Counted from the first letter of the stretch, positions 17,923 to 26,300 are shown. The stretch is 64,000 nucleotides of DNA from an uncultured Erythrobacter sp. (GCA_947500645.1 CANMSD010000002.1:434001-498000); one strand, 5' to 3'. Numbers and translations are program-made. The notes: generated by a model not told the origin, from the sequence alone.

Positions 17923-18279
17923 CTACTTGCCGGCAGGCAGGGCGATGTTCAACTGGATAGCCGCGTTGATCGCAACGTTGTTACCCGTGTTGGCGTTGAG
18001 GATCGTCATCCCGTTCATATTGTTGAACGCGTTGTCGCTGATTTCGATCGTGCCGGTGTTTGAATTGTCGCCAACGCTGTTGTTACCGACCGAGTTGGCC
18101 TGGTCCGACTGCGTCACCTGATTGACATCTTCGCGCCCGGCGATCTTCGCCAGCTTGCCTTCCGCAACCGGGGTCGCTTCTGCAAAGACCGGCTTGTCCG
18201 CAGGCTTTGCCTCTTCAGCGAGCGCTGGCGATGCAACAGCTGCGCATAAAAGCGCGCAGTTTATGCTGATCTTGTTCAT
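17923..18279 (-). CDS. Secreted Asn-rich protein, amyloid-subunit-like (small)
   Basis: A 118-residue exported protein. ATG 18279 follows AAGGAG and gives a signal peptide ending ASPALAE; an earlier frame start is less likely. Residues 60-118 are rich in Asn/Ser/Gly/Thr and contain SDNAFNNMNGMTILNANTG (81-99) followed by NAAIQLNIAL. The upstream gene's protein has a closely similar segment (12 of 19 positions), so the two are divergent paralogues. The composition and paired-paralogue arrangement resemble FapA/FapB/FapC. No catalytic motif is present. Assignment as a fibre subunit or nucleator is inference. Confidence 0.75.
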   Translation of the reverse strand: MNKISINCALLCAAVASPALAEEAKPADKPVFAEATPVAEGKLAKIAGREDVNQVTQSDQANSVGNNSVGDNSNTGTIEISDNAFNNMNGMTILNANTGNNVAINAAIQLNIALPAGK

Positions 18280-18343
18280 AGCTTGAACTCCTTGTTCGGT
18301 TGCCCGCGCCGTCAAAGCAGCGCGGACTTGCCCGAAAACCAGC

Positions 18344-18889
18344 TTAGTTGACGTCGAAATTGTCGGTCGACACTGCGACGGTCACGCTGGCGTTTTGCGA
18401 AGCGCCAACACCGGTGTTCTGGTTCATGGCGTTCATGCCCGCATAGTTCTGGAACGCGTTGTCCGAGTTGCTGAGACGGTTCACGAAGCGCGCTTCGTCT
18501 TCAACGTCGCCAAAGTCGACATCAACGCCGGTCACAACGTTTGAAAGCTGGGTTTCAGCAACGAGTGCGCTATCTCCAAAGACTCGGTCACCGCTGAAGC
18601 GTACATCTGCGTCAAAGTTATCCGAGTTGTTATCGAAGCTGTCGTTGTAGTCACGATTATCGTCGAAGCTGTCGTTGAACACCTTGTCCGAGTTGTCGTT
18701 GAAGCTGTTGTTGTCCGAATTGTCATCGAAGCTGTCGTTGAACGTACGATCCGAGTTATCGTCGAAGCTGTCTTCGATCACGGTCGGGCTCAGAACATCG
18801 ACGCCATCTTCATATACGGCGCCGTCCTGTGCGAAGGCGGATGTGCTGGTTGCGAGCACCGCAACAGCGGCAATCATGGTGGTTTTCAT
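18344..18889 (-). CDS. Secreted Asp/Asn-rich repeat protein, amyloid-subunit-like (large)
   Basis: A 181-residue exported protein and the first gene of the operon. Signal peptide 1-20 (STSAFA-Q). Residues 39-92 consist of about five copies of a DSFDDNSD-like unit, giving a very acidic, Asp/Asn/Ser/Phe region that could bind calcium. The C-terminal part has SDNAFQNYAGMNAMNQNTG (142-160) and QNASVTVAV, shared with the next gene. Length, low complexity and position fit a secreted fibre subunit. ATG 18889 follows an AGGAGACC ribosome site. The exact function is unknown. Confidence 0.75.
   Translation of the reverse strand: MKTTMIAAVAVLATSTSAFAQDGAVYEDGVDVLSPTVIEDSFDDNSDRTFNDSFDDNSDNNSFNDNSDKVFNDSFDDNRDYNDSFDNNSDNFDADVRFSGDRVFGDSALVAETQLSNVVTGVDVDFGDVEDEARFVNRLSNSDNAFQNYAGMNAMNQNTGVGASQNASVTVAVSTDNFDVN
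18614..18775 (-). repeat. In-frame tandem repeats encoding DSFDDNSD units
   Basis: About five degenerate units of 24-33 bases, each with the core TCGAAGCTGTCGTTG on the plus strand, encode the acidic repeats of the 181-residue secreted protein. Synonymous and non-synonymous differences between units show the array is not brand new. Confidence 0.8.
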
Positions 18890-19000
18890 TTCTGGTCTCC
18901 TGAAAGAATCATGGACACCAAAGTGCCCGTCGCATCAGGGCAAATACGCAGGGAGCTTCTTACGAATGGGAAACCGTCACGGCTAAGAAGAGGTTAATTT

Positions 19001-19016
19001 GCCCCTTGGATGGGGC
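19001..19016. terminator. Hairpin between hisN and the secretion operon
   Basis: GCCCC-TTGGAT-GGGGC, flanked on both sides by TTAATTT. It lies 67 bases downstream of the hisN stop and upstream of the first secretion gene. The flanking tract has few consecutive T residues, so terminator strength is doubtful. Confidence 0.35.
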
Positions 19017-19082
19017 TTAATTTGAGTCAGCCTTTCGCTGGACCAAGCAACCAACCGTTCGACCGGCGCGCCAAAGGTGCCC

Positions 19083-19850
19083 CTACCCCATCGCCTCCAG
19101 CGCTTCTTCCAGCCGCGCAGGTTCGCCCAGCGCCAGCACGCTGCCATCGCTGTTGGCATCGAGCGGGTTGCCCTGCCAGTCGCTCATCATCCCGCCAGCC
19201 CCTTCGACAACGGGCACGAGCGCGGCGTAGTCGTGCAGCTTCAATCCAGCTTCGCACACGACATCGAGATGACCCGAGGCAAGCAGGCCGTAATTGTAGC
19301 AATCCCCACCCCATACCACGATTTGCGAGCTCTGCGCGGCGAGCGACATGAACGCGCCCGCAGCATCATCGGTAAAGTACTGCGGGCCGCTGGATGCAAT
19401 GGTCGCGTCGGACAGCTCTTTGACGCTGCGAGTGCTCACCGGCTTGCCGTTGAAGGTCGTGCCTTCTCCGATCCGCCCAACCCAGCGCTCGCCCGCGATC
19501 GGTTGATCGATGACGCCCAGCACCGGCCAGCCATCCTGCACCAATGCAATCAAAGTGCCGAATATCGGGCGACCAGCCATAAAGCTGATCGTGCCGTCGA
19601 TCGGATCCAGAACCCATTGCCGTCCGGCGCCTTCATTACGGGTGCCATATTCCTCACCAATGATGCCGTCATCGGGGCATTCCGCCTCGATAATGGCGCG
19701 CATCGCGGCCTCTGCCGCGCGGTCGGCCTCGGTCACGGGCGAGGCGTCATCCTTGCGCTCCTGCTCCCACGCTCCGCGAAAAAGCGGGCGGATGGCGGCA
19801 CCTGCGGCATCGGCGAGGCGCGAGGCGAGAGCTGCGTCTTTATTTGTCAT
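19083..19850 (-). CDS. hisN: Inositol monophosphatase family phosphatase, HisN-like histidinol-phosphatase
   Basis: A 255-residue Mg-dependent phosphatase. ATG 19850 (MTNKDAALASRLADAAG) is preferred over a longer frame. Motifs: DDASPVTEADRAAE, IIGEEYGTR (metal Glu), WVLDPIDGTISFMAGRPIFGTLIAL (metal Asp pair) and WGGDCYNYGLLASGHLDVVCEAGLKLHDYAALVPVVEGAGG near the C-terminus. In this branch the enzyme usually dephosphorylates histidinol phosphate; acting on inositol phosphate is the alternative. Its 3' end is the boundary of the fap-like operon and is partly duplicated at 15107-15154. Confidence 0.85.
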   Translation of the reverse strand: MTNKDAALASRLADAAGAAIRPLFRGAWEQERKDDASPVTEADRAAEAAMRAIIEAECPDDGIIGEEYGTRNEGAGRQWVLDPIDGTISFMAGRPIFGTLIALVQDGWPVLGVIDQPIAGERWVGRIGEGTTFNGKPVSTRSVKELSDATIASSGPQYFTDDAAGAFMSLAAQSSQIVVWGGDCYNYGLLASGHLDVVCEAGLKLHDYAALVPVVEGAGGMMSDWQGNPLDANSDGSVLALGEPARLEEALEAMG

Positions 19851-20082
19851 GGAAAGGCTGGTTCCATTCGCGGCGCAGCTTGGCAAGGATAAAATGCCCG
19901 TTCTGCGGATAGATGGCAGGTACGAGTTGCAATTGACTCAATAGCTTAGTCATGTCTTAAGTATCGGAAGCAGCGCCTATAGTGGCGGTGCATGAACGAG
20001 ATGCAAGGCTCCCAAACCATAGGCAGGACGGCACCAACCTGCAGATGTGGGGAGCGCGAAGGACATTGCACGCGGGGGTGTC

Positions 20083-21096
20083 ATGGGGAAACATGGGGTC
20101 GGCAAGGGACGCGTCAGCGGACGCCCCGACGCTATGCTTTATGGGCAGCGGCCCTCTATATCGACCGGCAATCTTGACGCCATTGAGTCACTCTCTGGCG
20201 TCAACCGCAGCGGGATGCCGCTGGCCGCCAATCGCGCCCCGGCAAAAGATCTTGAACCGTGGGTCGGGCGCCTGGTCGCCTCCAAAGTCGAAGCCGACGC
20301 GACCTCTCACATCGCCTGCGGGATCTGCAACGATATTGCCTTTGCGCGTATCATAGTGGGTGGCCGATGGGACGCGCAAACGCTCGACGGGCACGGTGAG
20401 TTTCAGGACGAGGCGCTGCTGTTCGGTCCGCAATCGCGGCACATGCCGGTCGGCTGCAAGGGGCCGGTGATCGCTATCGGGGTCGGGTTTCGCCCGGGCG
20501 CTATTCCCAACCTGCTCTCGAGGGAGATGGCTCCGCTGATTGACAGGATCGAAGCCGCCGATCCCTTTGGCTTGATCGCGAACGACATCGCCAGCGATTA
20601 TCCGCGCGGCGCGACACCAGAACAATGGCTATGCACTCTGGAAGAGCGGATGCGCGACTTCATCGCTCGCACCGGCCCAAAACCGCCAGACCCGCTTGCC
20701 GCCGCATTCGAATATGCCAGCTTTGCCGATCCCAATATCGCGCCGGGCGATTTCGCCGAGGAGCAGGGCGTGTCGCTGCGCAAGCTGGAGCGGATGGCGC
20801 GTCGCGATTTCGGCATGACTCCGAAGACAGTGCTGAGGCGGGCCCGTGCGCTCGATCTAGCGGCCCAGCTGTGCGGGGTGGCCGATCAGGAAGAGGAAGA
20901 TGAACTGCTGGCACGCTATTTCGATCAGTCGCATCTGATACGCGACTTTCGCGCGTTCTTTGGTACGACACCGGCCGCCTTCCGCTCGGAACCTCGCTTA
21001 TTCCTGCGGATCAATGTAGAGACGCGGCAAGCGCGGCGTCTGGCGGAACTCAAGCGAATTGAGCCCGGTGGCAAGCCGCCATGGCAGGGTGGCTAA
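20083..21096 (+). CDS. AraC-family regulator, first of a tandem pair
   Basis: A 337-residue protein; ATG 20083 follows GGGGGTG, and a GTG at 20047 is the alternative. The N-terminal region (EPWVGRLVASKVEADATSHIACGICNDIAFARI) is a sensor-like domain as in other AraC regulators of this order. The C-terminal HTH region reads PGDFAEEQGVSLRKLERMARRDFGMTPKTVLRRAR, then CGVADQEEEDELLARYFDQSHLIRDFRAFFGTTP. It shares the whole C-terminal layout with the next gene, so the two are tandem paralogues. Ligand and targets are unknown. Confidence 0.85.
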   Translation: MGKHGVGKGRVSGRPDAMLYGQRPSISTGNLDAIESLSGVNRSGMPLAANRAPAKDLEPWVGRLVASKVEADATSHIACGICNDIAFARIIVGGRWDAQTLDGHGEFQDEALLFGPQSRHMPVGCKGPVIAIGVGFRPGAIPNLLSREMAPLIDRIEAADPFGLIANDIASDYPRGATPEQWLCTLEERMRDFIARTGPKPPDPLAAAFEYASFADPNIAPGDFAEEQGVSLRKLERMARRDFGMTPKTVLRRARALDLAAQLCGVADQEEEDELLARYFDQSHLIRDFRAFFGTTPAAFRSEPRLFLRINVETRQARRLAELKRIEPGGKPPWQGG

Positions 21097-21103
21097 CACA
21101 CGT

Positions 21104-22093
21104 ATGGGACGCACATCGGGGGACGGGAGTCACGGACGCGGGCCGGATTCCAATCTCACACCCACATTCCGCTCGGAGACCGGGAGCACGCCGGAGGGGG
21201 CGCCGCTCGCCTTCAATCGCCAGGCCGATGAGCGCATTCGCCCCTGGGTCGGCCGTTCGATGGTCGCCTTCGCCTACGAGCGCGGCGGCGCGGTGGTCGA
21301 AGGGCTGCTGTGCAACGATTCCGCCTATTTGCGCTCGGCCGTCGGGATCGATTGGGTTGCGGGCACCGCCGATGGCAAGCTGGCCCTGCGCGACGAGACG
21401 TTCCTGTGCGGACAGCATTCCAAGGCAATGCCGCTGCAATATGCCGGCGGGATCAAGGTTGCCGGCCTGATGCTGAGACCTGGGGCGCTGCGCGCTCTGT
21501 TCGGCGTCGACGATGCCGAAATGATCGACCGGATCTGCTCGATCGAAGCGGCAGGCATCGAGGATGGTGATGTCACCGGGCTGTATAATCTCGAACTGGA
21601 ACCGGCGGAGTGGCTGGCGGCGCTCGAGAACTGGCTCGCAGACCATATCGAGGCGAATGGCATAGAGCCTCCCGATCCCGTCTCGCAGGCGCTGGAGCTG
21701 CAAAGTTTCGCTGACCCGAATGGCGAGATCAGTGATTTTGCCGAGCGCCAGGATGTCTCGCCGCGCACGGTTGAACGCGCGGCCAAGCGGGATTTCGGCA
21801 TGAGTCCCAAGCAGGTGATGCGCCGCGCGCGCATTCTCGATCTCGCCGCGCGGCTATGCGGCGTGGCGGACGAGGAAGAGGAGGAGATCATGCTGCGCTT
21901 CTTCGATCAGGCACATCAGATCCGCGAGTTTCAGGCCTTTTTCGGCATGACACCTGCTGAGTTCCAACGCGAGCGTTCTGCTCTGCTCACGCTTAGCCTT
22001 GAGATCAGGCAGGCGCGGCGGCTGGAACTGCTAGACCGGATCGAGCCCGACGCCGTGCGACCATGGATGCGCAAACCGTTTCTGGCGGCTTAA
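21104..22093 (+). CDS. AraC-family regulator, second of a tandem pair
   Basis: A 329-residue paralogue of the preceding gene, starting 7 bases after its stop. ATG 21104 is the likely start (no strong ribosome site; coupling is likely). DNA-binding half: ISDFAERQDVSPRTVERAAKRDFGMSPKQVMRRARILDLAARLCGVADEEEEEIMLRFFDQAHQIREFQAFFGMTPAEF. In both paralogues the stretch just before the second recognition helix is a run of acidic residues. Sensor domain: RPWVGRSMVAFAYERGGAVVEGLLCND. Function unknown. Confidence 0.85.
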   Translation: MGRTSGDGSHGRGPDSNLTPTFRSETGSTPEGAPLAFNRQADERIRPWVGRSMVAFAYERGGAVVEGLLCNDSAYLRSAVGIDWVAGTADGKLALRDETFLCGQHSKAMPLQYAGGIKVAGLMLRPGALRALFGVDDAEMIDRICSIEAAGIEDGDVTGLYNLELEPAEWLAALENWLADHIEANGIEPPDPVSQALELQSFADPNGEISDFAERQDVSPRTVERAAKRDFGMSPKQVMRRARILDLAARLCGVADEEEEEIMLRFFDQAHQIREFQAFFGMTPAEFQRERSALLTLSLEIRQARRLELLDRIEPDAVRPWMRKPFLAA

Positions 22094-22166
22094 GGTTCGG
22101 ACCCATTAATCGCATGAGCCATGATGGCTGACGTACGGGTGGGGGGAGTGGGTGGCAATGGCCAGC

Positions 22167-22526
22167 TTAACCCCGACTCCAGTAATCGAACGCCTCGCGC
22201 TGCAACGTAGCGACATAGGCGCGTGCTTTAGGCCCGCAGCCGTCTTTACCCCAGTCGGTTGGAAAATCTTCGCTGTGGCCCGAGCGCGAAACGAACCAGC
22301 CTTGGCCCGGCATGCCATCGCTTTCCCGCACGACCAGCACTGCAAGACCCGGCTCACCTTCCGCCCTGCCATCCTCGTCGATCCGGTCGAGGACCTTGCA
22401 AAGCTGCCGCATCAAGGGGCGAGTAAAACGATGGCCGAGTGCCATGAGCATTTGCGAATAGCTCAGCGTGTTCTCGTGCCGCGCTGCGTCGATCAGGATT
22501 TCGCGTATTTCTATAGAGTCAAACAC
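22167..22526 (-). CDS. Conserved hypothetical protein
   Basis: A 119-residue soluble protein starting MFDSIEIREILIDAARHENTLSYSQMLMALGHRFTRP, with a second half VLVVRESDGMPGQGWFVSRSGHS ending in a Trp-containing segment (REAFDYWSRG). I recall similar proteins in Sphingomonadales but no assigned function. It lies downstream of prs on the same strand, separated by a palindromic intergenic repeat. Confidence 0.75.
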   Translation of the reverse strand: MFDSIEIREILIDAARHENTLSYSQMLMALGHRFTRPLMRQLCKVLDRIDEDGRAEGEPGLAVLVVRESDGMPGQGWFVSRSGHSEDFPTDWGKDGCGPKARAYVATLQREAFDYWSRG

Positions 22527-22552
22527 GGGGTGAGAGTGCCAAACGGCCCGCA

Positions 22553-22611
22553 GGGCCGCAAGGGCGACTGCCCGCCCGTAGCGACGCGACCTTCAGGTCG
22601 CATGAGCGAGG
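22553..22611 (-). repeat. Intergenic palindromic repeat, copy 1
   Basis: On the minus strand it begins CCTCGCTCATGCGACC and contains the hairpin GCGACC-TGAA-GGTCGC, then TCGCTACGGGCGG and CCTTGCGG. Copies 2 and 3 (27009, 57398) have the hairpin GCGATC-AAA-GATCGC, a paired change that keeps the stem. It lies between prs and a small hypothetical gene. A further perfect 8-bp hairpin (22616-22635) follows the prs stop directly. Confidence 0.75.
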
Positions 22612-22615
22612 ATAT

Positions 22616-22635
22616 CGCAGGCCGGATGGCCTGCG
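22616..22635 (-). terminator. Perfect hairpin just after prs
   Basis: CGCAGGCC pairs with GGCCTGCG around a four-base loop, 14 bases beyond the prs stop. There is no T run after it on the minus strand, so it may be an RNA-stabilising stem rather than an intrinsic terminator. Confidence 0.4.
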
Positions 22636-22648
22636 GAAAACAAACACT

Positions 22649-23584
22649 TTAATCGAACAAAGAACTCACGCTGCTCTCATCCGCAATCCGGCGGATCGCC
22701 TCGCCAACAAGCGGCGCCATGGTCAGCACGCGGATCTTGTCGGATTCCCCGCACGCCTCGGTCGGGCGGATCGAGTCCGTGATCACCAGTTCTTTCAGCT
22801 TGGAACCATCGATGCGCGCGACCGCGCCCCCGGACAGCACACCGTGGGTGATATAGGCGGCGACGCTTTTCGCGCCGTTTTCGAGCAGCGCCTCGGCCGC
22901 ATTGCAGAGCGTGCCACCGGAATCGACGATATCGTCGATCATGATGCAATGCCGCCCAGCGACCTCGCCGATAATGTTCATCACCTCGCTCTCACCGGGG
23001 CGATCGCGGCGTTTATCGACGATGGCGAGCGGCGCATTGTCGAGGCGTTTGGCGAGCGCGCGGGCGCGGACCACGCCGCCAACATCGGGCGACACGACCA
23101 TCAAATCCTGATCTCCGTAGCGCGCCTGAATGTCGGCAGCCATCACCGGTGCGGCGTAGAGGTTGTCGGTTGGAATATCGAAGAAGCCCTGAATCTGCCC
23201 TGCATGCAGGTCGACCGCGAGCACGCGGTCGGCACCCGCCTCGGTAACAAGGTTCGCAACCAGCTTGGCAGAGATGGGTGTGCGCGGGCCGGGCTTCCGA
23301 TCCTGACGCGCATAGCCGAAATAGGGGACCACCGCCGTGATCCGCTTGGCCGAGGCGCGTCTCAGCGCATCGATACAGATCAGCAGCTCCATCAGATTGT
23401 CATTCGCCGGAAAGCTGGTCGGTTGGACGATAAACACGTCCTCGCCGCGCACGTTCTCGTGAATTTCGACGAAGATTTCTTCGTCGGCAAACCGGCGCAC
23501 GCTGGCATCGGTCAGCGGGATTTCGAGATAGGCGGCAATCGCGCGGGCAAGCGGCAGGTTTGAGTTGCCGGACATGATTTTCAT
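22649..23584 (-). CDS. prs: Ribose-phosphate pyrophosphokinase
   Basis: A 311-residue PRPP synthase (ribose 5-phosphate + ATP to PRPP + AMP). The frame is open for 55 more codons upstream, but [20 protein letters not shown] from ATG 23584 matches family length. Motifs: [56 protein letters not shown] and the PRPP loop [14 protein letters not shown]. It supplies purines, pyrimidines, histidine and NAD; apt at 49.3 kb uses the product. Confidence 0.97.
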   Translation of the reverse strand: MKIMSGNSNLPLARAIAAYLEIPLTDASVRRFADEEIFVEIHENVRGEDVFIVQPTSFPANDNLMELLICIDALRRASAKRITAVVPYFGYARQDRKPGPRTPISAKLVANLVTEAGADRVLAVDLHAGQIQGFFDIPTDNLYAAPVMAADIQARYGDQDLMVVSPDVGGVVRARALAKRLDNAPLAIVDKRRDRPGESEVMNIIGEVAGRHCIMIDDIVDSGGTLCNAAEALLENGAKSVAAYITHGVLSGGAVARIDGSKLKELVITDSIRPTEACGESDKIRVLTMAPLVGEAIRRIADESSVSSLFD

Positions 23585-23860
23585 TGGTGGCGAATCCCCA
23601 AAGCAGCAGATGCCTCGGACTAGCCGAGAGTCATGCGAATGCAACAGAGGGTAAGGCGGCTTTGTCCTCAACTCCCGCACAAGCGAGGTGCCGTCCCACC
23701 GTGTCCGCTCTTCTGTCCAAAGCGAATTGAGCGTTCTGTAAGTCCGCACGATGGCAGCTGGCGAGGCGATGAAATTGCCACTAAGAATGCTAACATTCTC
23801 GAAGGTTCAGATGCAGTTAAAGCGGCCAATTCATCTTGTCAGTGGTTGGAGGGACGACTT

Positions 23861-24508
23861 ATGGCCGCATCTAGACATTGTATCGCACTTGCTTTCCTGA
23901 TTTGCATTGCTTGCAACAATCCGGAAGCTAATGAGCAGACCAGCAGTCCGCAGGATGATATCCCAGCTGTCTCAAATACCAGTGGAAGTAATAGCGATGC
24001 GCCTTCGCTAGACGAACGCGAAGATAGCGAAAGCGTAACCCACTCTGACGCCGGGAAGATCAAAAACGGCCTCTACCGGATCAAAGTCGAAATACCGATC
24101 TTGCGGGATACCAGCGTCGACGTCGAAACCACTGATGGGCTTCGACCGCAAATGGCGGACGCCATCAACAGTAATCCAAACTGGAATTTTTGTATCACCG
24201 ATACACAAACGGTTCGGGGTAACTGGACCGAGTTGATGATGAAGATCGGCGCAGACCAACGGGCCACTTGCATCAAGAAGAGCGATACCTCGACGGCCGC
24301 AACTATCGAAGCGGAAATGGAGTGCCTTGAGCCCTCACCGAAGGATGGGAGTCTGAGCCTTGAATCATCAATGCAGTTTCGGTTTAGCGGCGATGACAGC
24401 GCTATTCAGGGCAATATGAGCAAAATTTCGATTGATAAGCAGGGCGGAGGCCAAGCCACTTTGGGCATGGCGGTCGATATGCAACATGTCGGCAATTGCG
24501 AGGGTTGA
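23861..24508 (+). CDS. Putative lipoprotein, DUF3617-like
   Basis: A 215-residue exported protein. ATG 23861 follows GGAGGG; upstream in-frame starts lack this. The N-terminus ALAFLICIACNN has a lipobox-like IAC, so it may be lipidated. After a Ser/Asp/Glu-rich linker comes KIKNGLYRIKVEIPI, with spaced cysteines at FCITD, ATCIKK, MECLEP and a terminal GNCEG, the pattern of DUF3617 proteins. Function unknown. Confidence 0.75.
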   Translation: MAASRHCIALAFLICIACNNPEANEQTSSPQDDIPAVSNTSGSNSDAPSLDEREDSESVTHSDAGKIKNGLYRIKVEIPILRDTSVDVETTDGLRPQMADAINSNPNWNFCITDTQTVRGNWTELMMKIGADQRATCIKKSDTSTAATIEAEMECLEPSPKDGSLSLESSMQFRFSGDDSAIQGNMSKISIDKQGGGQATLGMAVDMQHVGNCEG

Positions 24509-24559
24509 TCTGAAACTTCTTGGTGAACTTACATCTGTTTTGCGAAGGACGAGATACAC

Positions 24560-25225
24560 ATGAATGTTTATTGGGAGCAGAGTTTCGGACAACCGCCGAA
24601 ATGGTATTATACCATCGCTGGTATCCTCGCCGTGATAGCAATTGGTGCCGCCGCGTTCACCCATTGGTATGACGGTGAACGCGCGGCAGCCATCGCAATC
24701 CCAGCGCCAGCACCGATCGCGATCGAGGATCTGAATCCAGAAACCTACGAGTACACTTTTGACGAAGTGGTTCTTCTTGCCCAAGCCGACCCTAACGTCA
24801 TGGTGGATGACAAGGGCACGATGGACGAGAGCCGCGAGAACAAGCGACACAAGCTCATTCCGCTCTATTCCACCTCAGCGACTGACACGCGGGGACCAGC
24901 TATTGGTGCCATGGAGCTTGCAGAGTCGATTACTGACGAACAGCTAGCTGAAATTTATACCAATCCAACCGAACTTGGTGTCGCCGTCCGCACCAACGGC
25001 TATTTGCGGACGTCCCCTTCAGGTTACACGAAGGACTCCCTGAATGGGGTGGTCGATATGGACCCAAACTTTGTCGTTGTTCATCAGTTTATGGGTTCAC
25101 GTGAGGAAGACCTTGGCCCGAGCGGAAACAGCACTCTGGTACTTACAATATTCCTGTCTTTTGCTGCATTGTTCGTGTTTCTGGGTTTACTGCGCAGCTA
25201 CTTTTTGAGGCACGCCCAATCCTGA
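24560..25225 (+). CDS. Hypothetical membrane protein with two terminal TM segments
   Basis: A 221-residue protein. One membrane helix near the N-terminus (YYTIAGILAVIAIGAAAF, about 17-34) and one near the C-terminus (LVLTIFLSFAALFVFLGLL) enclose a soluble region of about 150 residues with EYTFDEVVLLAQADPNVM. I do not recognise a family. It follows the DUF3617-like gene by about 50 bases, so the two may be cotranscribed. Confidence 0.7.
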   Translation: MNVYWEQSFGQPPKWYYTIAGILAVIAIGAAAFTHWYDGERAAAIAIPAPAPIAIEDLNPETYEYTFDEVVLLAQADPNVMVDDKGTMDESRENKRHKLIPLYSTSATDTRGPAIGAMELAESITDEQLAEIYTNPTELGVAVRTNGYLRTSPSGYTKDSLNGVVDMDPNFVVVHQFMGSREEDLGPSGNSTLVLTIFLSFAALFVFLGLLRSYFLRHAQS

Positions 25226-25274
25226 TCATGACGGGTAGACGTCAAAACACACTATTGTTCTCTAATGCAGCCCC

Positions 25275-26300
25275 TCAGACCTTATGCTCGCCCTTGATCC
25301 AGCGCACGGTGCCGCTGCTGGCGCGCATCACCACGCTGTCCGTCGTCATTACCTTTTCGCCTGTCAGCGTGCGACGGCGCTTCACCCCGCTCAGGAGTGA
25401 GCCATCCGTCACGCCCGTAGCTGCGAAGATGCAGTCGCCGCTAGCCAGGTCTTCCAGCTTGTATATGCGGTCGAGGTCCTCGATGCCCCATTTGCGCGCA
25501 CGGGCCTTCTCATCATCGTTGCGGAAGACAAGGCGCCCGTTGAATTGCCCGCCGACACAGCGCAGTGCAGCCGCGGCCAGCACGCCTTCGGGGGCGCCCC
25601 CCTGGCCCATATACATATCGATATTGGTGTCTTCGTCAGTGGTGGCGATCACCCCGGCGACATCGCCGTCACCGATGAGCACAACGCCGCAGCCGAGCGC
25701 GCGCAGCTCTGCGATCAGGTCGGCATGGCGCGGCCGGTCGAGCACGCAGACGATAATGTCGCCCGGCTCCACACCCTTGGCGGCGGCAACGGATTGCACA
25801 TTCTCTGTCGCCGTCTTGGCCAGGTCGATCACGCCCTCGGGATAGCCGGGGCCAATCGCCAGCTTGTCCATATAGGTGTCCGGCGCATTGAGCAGGCAGC
25901 CTTCCTCCGCCGCCGCCAGCACGGCCAGCGCATTGGGCCCGGCCTTTGCTGTAATGGTCGTGCCCTCCAGCGGGTCGAGCGCAATATCGATTTTCGGCCC
26001 CTTGCCCGGTGCACCGCCAACCTTCTCGCCGATGTAGAGCATCGGTGCTTCGTCGCGCTCGCCCTCTCCGATCACCACGGTACCATCCATGTAGAGCGTA
26101 TCGAACGCCCGCCGCATCGCTTCGACGGCGGCGGCATCGGCGGCTTTCTCGTCGCCGCGTCCGATCAGGTGCGATGCGGCCACCGCGGCAGCCTCCGTCA
26201 CGCGAACCATCTCTAGCACCAACACGCGGTCGAGCGCGTTCTCCGTCATTGATTCCTGATGAGTTTTGCCGAGTGTATCGGTGTCCGTAGGGGTGTTCAT
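25275..26300 (-). CDS. glpX: Class II fructose-1,6-bisphosphatase
   Basis: A 341-residue GlpX-type enzyme converting fructose 1,6-bisphosphate to fructose 6-phosphate in gluconeogenesis. ATG 26300 follows AAGGAA. Motifs: AVEAMRRAFDTLYMDGTVVIGEGERDEAPMLYIGE (metal Glu residues), IDIALDPLEGT (metal Asp/Glu), GPNALAVLAAAEEGCLLNAPDTYMDK, GDGDVAGVIA and the C-terminal GVTDGSLL. The upstream gene is divergent. Confidence 0.96.
   Translation of the reverse strand: MNTPTDTDTLGKTHQESMTENALDRVLVLEMVRVTEAAAVAASHLIGRGDEKAADAAAVEAMRRAFDTLYMDGTVVIGEGERDEAPMLYIGEKVGGAPGKGPKIDIALDPLEGTTITAKAGPNALAVLAAAEEGCLLNAPDTYMDKLAIGPGYPEGVIDLAKTATENVQSVAAAKGVEPGDIIVCVLDRPRHADLIAELRALGCGVVLIGDGDVAGVIATTDEDTNIDMYMGQGGAPEGVLAAAALRCVGGQFNGRLVFRNDDEKARARKWGIEDLDRIYKLEDLASGDCIFAATGVTDGSLLSGVKRRRTLTGEKVMTTDSVVMRASSGTVRWIKGEHKV

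Noticed and set aside
18614..18775. Regular repeats considered as a CRISPR array
   Set aside because: The repeats are in frame, degenerate, without spacers of constant length, and encode the DSFDDNSD units of a secreted protein.
13598..19130. Calling the Fic/fap-like region a prophage or integrative element
   Set aside because: No integrase, transposase, phage structural gene or conjugation gene is present. Only border repeats and base composition point to transfer.
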